5,915 bases of DNA from JANOAR01 sp031411235 (lineage in GTDB: Bacteria; Verrucomicrobiota; Verrucomicrobiia; Verrucomicrobiales; Verrucomicrobiaceae), in the NCBI GenBank assembly GCA_031411235.1, contig JANOAR010000250.1, forward strand, positions 1 to 5,915, given 5' to 3'. This document shows, one piece after another, positions 1 through 5,887 of the stretch. The notes below the pieces were generated by a model, which saw only the letters and a program-made list of their open reading frames with translations, ran no database searches and was not told the DNA's origin. Each line of letters starts with the position of its first letter. Position 1 is the stretch's first letter. The position numbers were made by a program, and so were the translations under genes.

Positions 1-1
1 C

Positions 2-859
2 ATGATTGCGGACAACATGCAGGCCTTCCTGCGAGCACAGGCGGGCAAAGAAAAACCCTTCTTCATCTACTACGCGCTGAACCTCCCGCACGCCAACAAC
101 GAGGCTGGCCGCAAGGATTCACCGCTCGGCCACGGGATGGAAACGCCAAGCTACGGCGAGTTCGCCAGCAAGGACTGGCCCAACGCCGAGAAGGGCTTCG
201 CACAGGCCATTCGTTTCATCGACGACCAAGTCGGCGCGGTGCTCGCCACGCTGAAGGCCCAGGGCATGGATGAGCGCACCGTGGTGATGTTCTCCAGCGA
301 CAACGGTGCGCACGCCGAGGGCGGTCACGACAGCAACTTCTTCAACTCCAACGCCGACTTCAACGGCATCAAACGCAGCATGACCGACGGCGGCATCCAT
401 GTGCCCTTCATCGTTCGCTGGCCCAGTAAAACCAAGGCGGGCAGCGAGAGCCAGCACGTCAGTGGTTTCCAAGACCTGCTGCCCACCGTGGCAGAGCTGA
501 GCGGTGCAGCGCTCGATGTTGCAACCGATGGCCTATCGTTTGCGCCCGAGATCACGGGGAAAGCCGAGGCGCAAAAGAAGCACGATCACCTCTTTTGGGA
601 CTTCAATGAGCAAGGCGGCAAACGCGCCGTCCTGCAATGGCCGTGGAAGCTGATCCACCTGAATACGGGCGCAGGCGGCGCAGCGAAAAAGCCAGGTAAA
701 GGCAAGCAGCAAGGCAAGCCCGCGAAACTGCAAGTGCAGCTCTTCAACCTCGACACTGATCCTGGCGAACTCAGCAACGTAGCCGATACGAATGCAATTG
801 TGGTCGCGGAGCTGGAGGCCAAGATGAAGGCCTCGTGGAGCGAACCAAAGCAGGACTGA
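2..859 (+). CDS. Type I sulfatase (arylsulfatase A-like), C-terminal part, 5' truncated by window edge
   Basis: This is the C-terminal 285 residues of a sulfatase, which hydrolyses sulfate esters, typically on sulfated polysaccharides or small sulfate esters outside the cytoplasm. The window opens inside the gene. The first Met is probably internal, because the family's N-terminal half, with the C-x-P-S-R formylglycine motif, is absent here. Visible family landmarks are FFIYYALNLPH (residues 20-30, His30 matching the active-site His229 of human ASA), FSSDNG (97-102, Asp100/Asn101 as calcium ligands), NGIKRSMTDGG (121-131, Lys124 matching ASA Lys302), VPFIVRWPSK (134-143), and the C-terminal LFNLDTDPGE (247-256). 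The residue equivalences are inferred from motif position. A Gly/Lys-rich stretch at 223-242 sits in the usually short loop before that last motif. The gene converges on the minus-strand DMFase-like gene with a 4-bp gap. Substrate cannot be told; the family call is secure. Confidence 0.93.
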   Translation: MIADNMQAFLRAQAGKEKPFFIYYALNLPHANNEAGRKDSPLGHGMETPSYGEFASKDWPNAEKGFAQAIRFIDDQVGAVLATLKAQGMDERTVVMFSSDNGAHAEGGHDSNFFNSNADFNGIKRSMTDGGIHVPFIVRWPSKTKAGSESQHVSGFQDLLPTVAELSGAALDVATDGLSFAPEITGKAEAQKKHDHLFWDFNEQGGKRAVLQWPWKLIHLNTGAGGAAKKPGKGKQQGKPAKLQVQLFNLDTDPGELSNVADTNAIVVAELEAKMKASWSEPKQD

Positions 860-863
860 ATGA

Positions 864-2390
864 TTACCCCAGTGCCCGCTTCAGCAGATTCGCGGTGATC
901 CGCTGCACCCGCGCATCCGGCCCGTGCGGCCTACTCCAGTGCGACCACGGCAGCATGTGCCCCGGCGGATTCCCCAGCCCTTGACTCCAAAAAATCGTCG
1001 AGGCATTGAAGACAAAATTGCCCTTCGGCCCTGGGTAGATTGTTGCCGCCCACTGCTGGGGATTCACCCCGCCTTGCAGCGCCGTACCCGCGCCCACGAC
1101 CTCCAGCCCAGCGATGTCCTTCGGCGGATCGCCGTGATATTCCCAGCCGATCAGCCCGGGGATGCGATCTCCTTTTTTCATGCCCGTGCCCTCGAATATC
1201 CAGTGCTCCGGCTCGGCGCAGACCCAGTCGCCACCACCATTCACAGGATCCACATTGCGTGCGCCCATGAGGTAGCCTTCGTCCGGCCCTCGATGAGGGA
1301 ACGGCCCCTCGTCCTTCTCGCGAGCCACGGCATACTTGTAGTTGCCCCCGTACGGGCCACCGCGAAACATGATGCGCTTCGCCCGGCCATCCGTGGAGTC
1401 GGTTAGAGGCGTCACCCAGCAAACCGCGTTGCCCGAGAAGAACATCAAATTCGTCCCTGCATCGCGCAGCTTCACCACGTTTTCGTACTGGCGAATGTCC
1501 CAGTACTCATCGTGCCCCACGCTGAGGAAAGCCTTGTATCGCCCCGGTGTCGCCCGCGCCGGGTCAACCATATCGCTGTTCGAGCAGTAGCTCACATCGT
1601 AGCCTTGCTGCTCCAGCCAGTAGGCGAAGGGGAACTCGAAGCACAGCCACTCGCCGGAGCCGATGGACTGCGGGTTTTCATAAATCTGCGCATACTTCGC
1701 GTAGGGCCGGTCAAAGCTCACATCCGCCCACGGCCCCTGGTTGCCCTTGGGATGCGAATAGATCGAGTAGTTGTTGGGCCACAGGTTGTAGGCCTGCCAG
1801 GTGTTGTCGCTGCATTGAAAAAGGATGTCGGCAGGCCGATCATCCGCCACGATGAAGACCACGTAACTCTGCCAATAATCTTGATCCACCTTGCCGCCCA
1901 GCGTCGTCAGTCGGCCCAGATAAACCCCGCTCGGCCAGTCGGCGGGAATGACAATGGAAGCCGAGACTTCCCAGCGGCACTCGACCAGATGGCGATCCCC
2001 GCGCAGCATCTCCGGCACCGCCTGCATCTTGCCCGGCAGCGGCCCCAGCGTCTGCATCAACCGCGCCCCGCGACCGCCGTAGTAGCCCGTGCGAAAAATC
2101 TCGAGCGTGAACTCCCGCGCCGACGCGCAGCTCACCATGATGTCGATGCTCTCGCCCGCCTTCACCGACTGCCGCGAGCAATAGCCCTCGATCCCTGGGC
2201 TGCGGAATCCCTTCGCACTGTCCAACCGCACGCGGGTGAGTTGCCAGTCCAGCGCCCCTTGCTTGGCATTCTCGGTACGGATCAAATCAGCTGCCCCAGG
2301 AGCAGCAGCCGCGTTAGCTGGTGGCGAAGAACGGAGCGCACCAGCCACGGCTGCCACGCTGGAGGATTGGAGAAATCGGCGGCGACGCAT
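864..2390 (-). CDS. Tat-exported N,N-dimethylformamidase large (beta)-subunit-like protein
   Basis: This 508-residue protein is recognised as a homologue of the N,N-dimethylformamidase large subunit family, whose founding members are iron-dependent amidohydrolases splitting dimethylformamide to formate and dimethylamine. The N-terminus MRRRRFLQ is a twin-arginine signal, followed by an Ala-rich h-region and a likely cleavage site after ANA (25-27), so a folded, perhaps metal-loaded protein is exported. Residues 68-112 (IEGYCSRQSV, then FRTGYYGGRGARLM) are the family's N-terminal beta domain. Residues 190-330 form the conserved core, with SDNTWQAYN (194-202), FDRPY (226-230), LSVGHDEYW (289-297) and FFSGN (317-321). 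Tyr296 is a candidate iron ligand by analogy only. There are eight cysteines. The ATG at 2390 is chosen because it gives the Tat signal and an in-frame TAG lies at 2399-2397; no Shine-Dalgarno is visible. No small-subunit gene is in view, so real DMF activity is doubtful and the substrate is unknown. Confidence 0.85.
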   Translation of the reverse strand: MRRRRFLQSSSVAAVAGALRSSPPANAAAAPGAADLIRTENAKQGALDWQLTRVRLDSAKGFRSPGIEGYCSRQSVKAGESIDIMVSCASAREFTLEIFRTGYYGGRGARLMQTLGPLPGKMQAVPEMLRGDRHLVECRWEVSASIVIPADWPSGVYLGRLTTLGGKVDQDYWQSYVVFIVADDRPADILFQCSDNTWQAYNLWPNNYSIYSHPKGNQGPWADVSFDRPYAKYAQIYENPQSIGSGEWLCFEFPFAYWLEQQGYDVSYCSNSDMVDPARATPGRYKAFLSVGHDEYWDIRQYENVVKLRDAGTNLMFFSGNAVCWVTPLTDSTDGRAKRIMFRGGPYGGNYKYAVAREKDEGPFPHRGPDEGYLMGARNVDPVNGGGDWVCAEPEHWIFEGTGMKKGDRIPGLIGWEYHGDPPKDIAGLEVVGAGTALQGGVNPQQWAATIYPGPKGNFVFNASTIFWSQGLGNPPGHMLPWSHWSRPHGPDARVQRITANLLKRALG

Positions 2391-2527
2391 AGGCCGCTAC
2401 TACGGTCGCAACACACAACATCCTGCGAGGCGAGACAACGTCCTCCCCCGTCCGTCACTTTTTCGCATCTCCGGGAATCTTGGTTATTGAAGATGTCTTA
2501 ACTTCTAGCTAACTTGTATATCTCGCT
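2391..2527. promoter_or_regulatory. Divergent intergenic region with AT-rich putative promoter zone
   Basis: These 137 bp separate the divergent starts of the DMFase-like gene and ftsK. The left part is GC-rich. The right part (about 2476-2524) is markedly AT-rich against its surroundings and is the likely promoter zone for one or both genes. TATATC at 2517-2522 resembles a -10 box and would place transcription start near the ftsK ATG at 2528; no matching -35 box is seen. TAACTT occurs twice, at 2499-2504 and 2510-2515, an 11-bp period that could be a regulator half-site pair. No Shine-Dalgarno precedes either start codon. These assignments rest on base composition and weak motif matches only. 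Confidence 0.35.
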
Positions 2528-5500
2528 ATGCCTGCTGTCACCTCCTCACGCTCTACCTCAGCCCGCCAGCGGCCCGCCAGCCCGGCACTTCTCGATGATG
2601 AAGACGAGGACATGGAACCCATGCCTCGCCAGCGCACCAGCCGCCCCGCCTACCGCGAGGGAGACAGTAATCCCGCACCGCGCCCGCGTGCCGCAGCCCC
2701 CGCGCCCTTCGAGCCCGACTTCGCCCCCGGCACCATGGGCTCCAGCGACGCCCCAGCAAAGCGACCACGAGCAAAAAAAATTCCCCAAAAAGTGCCCGAG
2801 CACGGTATGCAGGACGTGCTGGGCATCGTCATGCTGGCCATTTCGATCCTCTATTTCCTCTCGCTTTTCTCATACGATCCGCGCGATTTACCCACCTGGG
2901 CTCCCTTTAATCCGACCGACACCAGCAACCTCACGCCCGCCAATCTCGTCGGCACCACCGGAGCCATTGTCGCAGGCTATTCCTTCATGCTCATGGGCCT
3001 TGCTGCCTATTTGCTGCCCTTCTGCCTCACCTGGTTTGGCGTGTGTAAAGTCACCTCGCGCGTCCCCGTGCCAGCACGCGGCTGGCTCGGCGTGGTGCTG
3101 CTCATCGTCTGCGGCGCAGCCTTCATCCATGTCTCAGGTATCATCGCCGCCCGCCCGGAAATTTGCCCCCTCGGCCCTGGTGGTGCCATCGGGCGAATGC
3201 TGGGCGGGCGCATCGCCTTCAACCTCCTCGGCCAAGCTGGCTCCGTCTTCCTCCTCGGTGTGATCTATCTCCTCGGCCTCATCTTCGTCACGGGAATGCA
3301 GCCCGTGCAGGTCATCAACAGCCTGCGCGAGGATCTGCCCCCACTCATCGCCTCGGCCTGGGCTTGGCTTCGCCAAACACTCACGGCTCCGCGTATGCAG
3401 CCCGCCTATGCGGATTCGCCGATGCCCTTCTGCATGCCCGAAGAGCCAAAGAAAAAGGCCCGTGCAGGCAAGTCCCCTACCCCGTCGTCCATCGGTTGCT
3501 CCACGGCCACCGAGCCGCCTGTGGCCGAGATGCTGGAACAACTGCCGCTCGACCTCGGCCAACCCACGCCCCAAATCATCGACTCCTCGGCCCCTCGGCA
3601 GACGGCTAAGGACGACACCCGCCCCAGCCTCTCCGAGGTGTGGGAAAAGAAGCGCGCGGCGAAAATCGAGCAAACAGGCCCCGCCCCACTTGGCAGCCTG
3701 ACCGAGCGCTTTAAGGACTATAAGCTCCCCTCACTCGACCTCCTCGGCTGGCCCGACCCCGCACTCATCGAACCCGTTGATCCCAAAGAATTGCAGGCCA
3801 TGCAAGACACCATCGTCCGCACCCTGGCCGATTTTAAAATTAGCGTCACCCCTGGAGACATCACCCGTGGCCCTGCCATCACCCGCTACGAAGTCCGCCC
3901 CGTGGATGGACTTCGCGTCAGCCGCATCGCCCAGCTAGACGCCGACCTCGCCCGCGCCACCAAAGCCGAACGCATCAACATCCTCGCCCCCATCCCTGGC
4001 AAGGACACCGTGGGCATCGAGATCGCCAACAAAAACAAAGTGCTCGTCCCCATCCGAGAATTGCTGGAAGACGAAGCCTTCCAGAACGGCAAAGCCAAGC
4101 TCCCCGTCGCCCTCGGCAAAGACGTGTATGGCAAGACCATCATCGCGGACCTCGCCGCCATGCCCCACTGCCTCGTCGCCGGAGCCACGGGCTCGGGTAA
4201 ATCCGTGTGTGTGAATAGCATCATCACCAGCCTCATCTGCCGCTTCGCTCCCGATGAACTGCGCTTCATCATGATCGACCCCAAGGTCGTCGAAATGCAG
4301 ACCTACGCCAACCTGCCGCACCTCGCCCTGCCCGTCGTCACCGACCCAAAGAAGGCGCTGCTCGCCCTGCGCTGGGTGGTGAAGGAAATGGAGGCACGGT
4401 ATCAACTCTTCGCCCAGGAGAGCTGCCGCAACTTCGAGACCTTCAACAACCGCAACCGCAAAAAAACCAGTCTCGCGAGAGCAGCGGCAGTGGCCGCAGA
4501 GAGCGGCACAGGCCTCCAGCCCGAATCGGTAGATGCACCAACAACGGAACAGAGTGGCACAGGAGTCCAGCCTGTGTCTGGAGATGCGACGACAGCCGTA
4601 CCACCAGCCCCACCCAGCCCCAAAATCATCCGCCCTCGCGCTGCTGCACCCGTCGCCATCGGAGCCCAGGCTCAAGCCGCCGCGAACGCCAAAAAAGCCG
4701 CCAATGCGGCTCGCCACCCCGGCACGCCCACGAGGATGCACATGCTCAGTGCAGAAGCCAGCGACGACATGCCTCCATGGGAAGAGGACTTCCCGGATTC
4801 GCAAATTCTAAAGGATCAGGATGAAGCCAGTGCCGAGTTTGAGGACGTCACCCAGAGTGATGACTCCGACTTCGGGACTTCCGATTTAACAGACGCTAAC
4901 AACGACTGGACGGGCGACTCCATCGCCCCACCTCGCGACTCCGTTGAAGACGACGACATGCCCCTTGTCCCCAGCGACTTCCCCACCGACCGCGCCCATC
5001 GTTCACAGGCCCCCGTCATCCCCGACACCATGCCCTACATCGTCGTCATCATCGACGAGTTGGCCGACCTCATGCAGACCGCCCCGGCGGACATCGAAGT
5101 CGCCATCGCCCGCATCACCCAGATGGCGCGTGCCGCCGGCTTCCATCTCATCGTCGCCACCCAGACCCCGCGTGCCGACGTCATCACTGGCGTCATCAAG
5201 GCCAACGTCCCCTCGCGCATCGCCTTCCAAGTGGCCTCCGCCCTGGACAGCCGCGTCATCCTGGATCGCAAAGGCGCAGAAAAACTCGTCGGCAAAGGCG
5301 ACATGCTCTACTTGCCCCCCGGCACTGGCAACCTCGTGCGCAGCCAAGGTGCCTACGTCACGGACGATGAAATCCAAGCCCTCGTCGATCACTGCGTCAC
5401 ACAAGGCGGGCAGGTTTTTGACAGCAAGATGGGCGAAGGTTTCGACTCCGAAGGTGAAGGCGATGAGTTCGGAGACGAAGACGATGACGCCCCCAACCGC

Positions 5501-5695
5501 GAAGACCTCAAAATCCTGGAGAAGTGCCTCGAAGTCATTCGCCAGGAAAAGAAAGCCAGCACCTCACTCCTCCAGCGCCGCCTAGGCCTAGGCTACGGCA
5601 AAGCCGCCCGCATGATGGACATCTTGGAAGACCGAGGCATCATCGGCCCCGGAGAAGGGGCCAAGCCAAGGGAGATTCTGGTGCAGATGGATTGA
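2528..5695 (+). CDS. ftsK: DNA translocase FtsK/SpoIIIE with large insertion in the motor domain
   Basis: This is a complete 1055-residue FtsK, the septum-anchored hexameric ATPase that pumps chromosomal DNA during division and helps resolve dimers at dif with XerCD. The order is: a charged, Pro-rich disordered N-terminus (1-92); four membrane segments near 96-116, 142-172, 185-207 and 229-256; a short linker (about 258-394, against several hundred residues in E. coli FtsK); the alpha domain (about 395-510); and the beta RecA-like motor with Walker A GATGSGKS (552-559) and Walker B IVVIIDELADLM (838-849). ARITQMARAAGFHLIVATQ (861-879) and VPSRIAFQVAS (894-904) follow. The gamma winged helix that reads KOPS-type sequences spans about 990-1055 and ends in GPGEGAKPREIL. 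Between the Walker motifs lies an unusual insertion (about 644-830). The ATG at 2528 is the first after an in-frame TAA at 2510; no Shine-Dalgarno precedes it. All key motor residues are intact, so the protein should be functional. Confidence 0.97.
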   Translation: MPAVTSSRSTSARQRPASPALLDDEDEDMEPMPRQRTSRPAYREGDSNPAPRPRAAAPAPFEPDFAPGTMGSSDAPAKRPRAKKIPQKVPEHGMQDVLGIVMLAISILYFLSLFSYDPRDLPTWAPFNPTDTSNLTPANLVGTTGAIVAGYSFMLMGLAAYLLPFCLTWFGVCKVTSRVPVPARGWLGVVLLIVCGAAFIHVSGIIAARPEICPLGPGGAIGRMLGGRIAFNLLGQAGSVFLLGVIYLLGLIFVTGMQPVQVINSLREDLPPLIASAWAWLRQTLTAPRMQPAYADSPMPFCMPEEPKKKARAGKSPTPSSIGCSTATEPPVAEMLEQLPLDLGQPTPQIIDSSAPRQTAKDDTRPSLSEVWEKKRAAKIEQTGPAPLGSLTERFKDYKLPSLDLLGWPDPALIEPVDPKELQAMQDTIVRTLADFKISVTPGDITRGPAITRYEVRPVDGLRVSRIAQLDADLARATKAERINILAPIPGKDTVGIEIANKNKVLVPIRELLEDEAFQNGKAKLPVALGKDVYGKTIIADLAAMPHCLVAGATGSGKSVCVNSIITSLICRFAPDELRFIMIDPKVVEMQTYANLPHLALPVVTDPKKALLALRWVVKEMEARYQLFAQESCRNFETFNNRNRKKTSLARAAAVAAESGTGLQPESVDAPTTEQSGTGVQPVSGDATTAVPPAPPSPKIIRPRAAAPVAIGAQAQAAANAKKAANAARHPGTPTRMHMLSAEASDDMPPWEEDFPDSQILKDQDEASAEFEDVTQSDDSDFGTSDLTDANNDWTGDSIAPPRDSVEDDDMPLVPSDFPTDRAHRSQAPVIPDTMPYIVVIIDELADLMQTAPADIEVAIARITQMARAAGFHLIVATQTPRADVITGVIKANVPSRIAFQVASALDSRVILDRKGAEKLVGKGDMLYLPPGTGNLVRSQGAYVTDDEIQALVDHCVTQGGQVFDSKMGEGFDSEGEGDEFGDEDDDAPNREDLKILEKCLEVIRQEKKASTSLLQRRLGLGYGKAARMMDILEDRGIIGPGEGAKPREILVQMD
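4457..5017 (+). other. Low-complexity insertion between Walker A and Walker B of FtsK
   Basis: This covers residues about 644-830 of FtsK. It starts just after the conserved RYQLFAQESCRNFETFNN segment and ends before MPYIVVIIDE. Well-studied FtsK/SpoIIIE proteins carry a linker of roughly 15-40 residues here, so about 160 residues look extra. The first half (644-735) is Ala/Pro/Ser-rich and basic and contains a 17-residue tandem repeat. The second half (746-821) is about one-third Asp/Glu (26 of 76) with scattered aromatic residues. No folded domain is recognised, so it is probably a disordered loop protruding from the hexamer. The reading frame stays open throughout, and the codons look like those of the rest of the gene. 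The left edge is marked by an A7 run (4460-4466) and a 10-bp palindrome (4471-4480). Confidence 0.8.
4500..4601 (+). repeat. In-frame 51-bp tandem repeat (two copies), REP-like hairpin in copy 2
   Basis: Two diverged copies with a 51-nt (17-codon) period start with AGAG[C/T]GGCACAGG at 4500 and 4551. They encode SGTGLQPESVDAPTTEQ (659-675) and SGTGVQPVSGDATTAVP (676-692). Copy 2 carries an inverted repeat, CACAGG (4558-4563) and CCTGTG (4571-4576), with loop AGTCCAG; GGCACAGG against CCTGTGTC extends it to 8 pairs with one G-T wobble. Copy 1 keeps the left half-stem, but its right half has decayed to CCCGAA. From memory, near-palindromic sequences of this pattern (translated as GTGxQPV on one strand and RLEACAT-like on the other) are dispersed in planctomycete and verrucomicrobial genomes. 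The repeat itself is directly visible; the family link is recollection. Confidence 0.75.
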
Positions 5696-5776
5696 TGGTG
5701 AAGCGGTGTAATCGGCCAAGCGAGGGACACTCTCTTAGAATGACCCCGGCCCTATAAAGCGGCCACCAGTGGCCAG
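5696..5776. other. Intergenic segment after ftsK, no gene, small palindrome at its end
   Basis: No coding potential or RNA gene is recognised in this segment downstream of the ftsK stop. Its one structured element is GGCCAC-CA-GTGGCC at 5761-5774, which can fold as a 5-bp stem with a CCAG tetraloop. It lies 2 bp before the large inverted repeat. No T-tract follows it, so it is a poor intrinsic terminator on its own, and it may be part of the repeat element's border. Confidence 0.45.
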
Positions 5777-5887
5777 GACAAATCGGCTAAAGCCTCGTAC
5801 TCCAACGAGGCCAACTTGCTACCTGGGAACGCTCGGCCTATGGCAATGAAGAGCCTCGTTGGAGTACGAGGCTTTAGCCGATTTGTC
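5777..5887. repeat. Perfect 35-bp inverted repeat of two hairpin units (BIME-like); possible ftsK terminator
   Basis: The left arm (5777-5811) and right arm (5853-5887) are perfect reverse complements over 35 bp, separated by a 41-nt spacer. Each arm is itself a hairpin: GCCTCGT-ACTCCA-ACGAGGC on the left (5792-5811) and GCCTCGT-TGGAGT-ACGAGGC on the right (5853-5872). Two inverted copies of a hairpin unit form the architecture of REP doublets or BIMEs. The element begins 81 bp after the ftsK stop, so its transcript could also act as a terminator or 3'-end stabiliser, although only the weak T-rich stretch TTGTTTCTT (5889-5897) follows. No transposase gene is present, so any movement would have to be in trans. 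Confidence 0.85.

Noticed and set aside
853..877. Weak hairpin between the convergent stop codons (ACTG/CAGT) as a bidirectional terminator
   Set aside because: The stem is only 4 bp with an 11-nt loop and no T-tract on either strand.
1512..2501. Long open frame (329 codons) on the plus strand opposite the DMFase-like gene
   Set aside because: It is antisense to a gene with clear family motifs and a Tat signal; its Arg/His/Pro/Ala-rich translation is the usual shadow in GC-rich DNA.
2773..2780. A8 run in ftsK as a programmed frameshift site
   Set aside because: No downstream stimulator is evident and the alternative frame encodes nothing recognisable; Lys codons in a basic linker explain it.
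3935..4804. Long open frame (289 codons) on the minus strand within ftsK
   Set aside because: It is antisense to conserved FtsK motor sequence. Its only recognisable part is the reverse reading of the 51-bp repeat, which gives RLDSCAT/GLEACAA-like residues.
4944..5585. Plus-strand open frame (213 codons) overlapping the 3' part of ftsK
   Set aside because: It is a Ser/Pro/Arg-rich off-frame translation of the conserved FtsK C-terminus, with no family resemblance.
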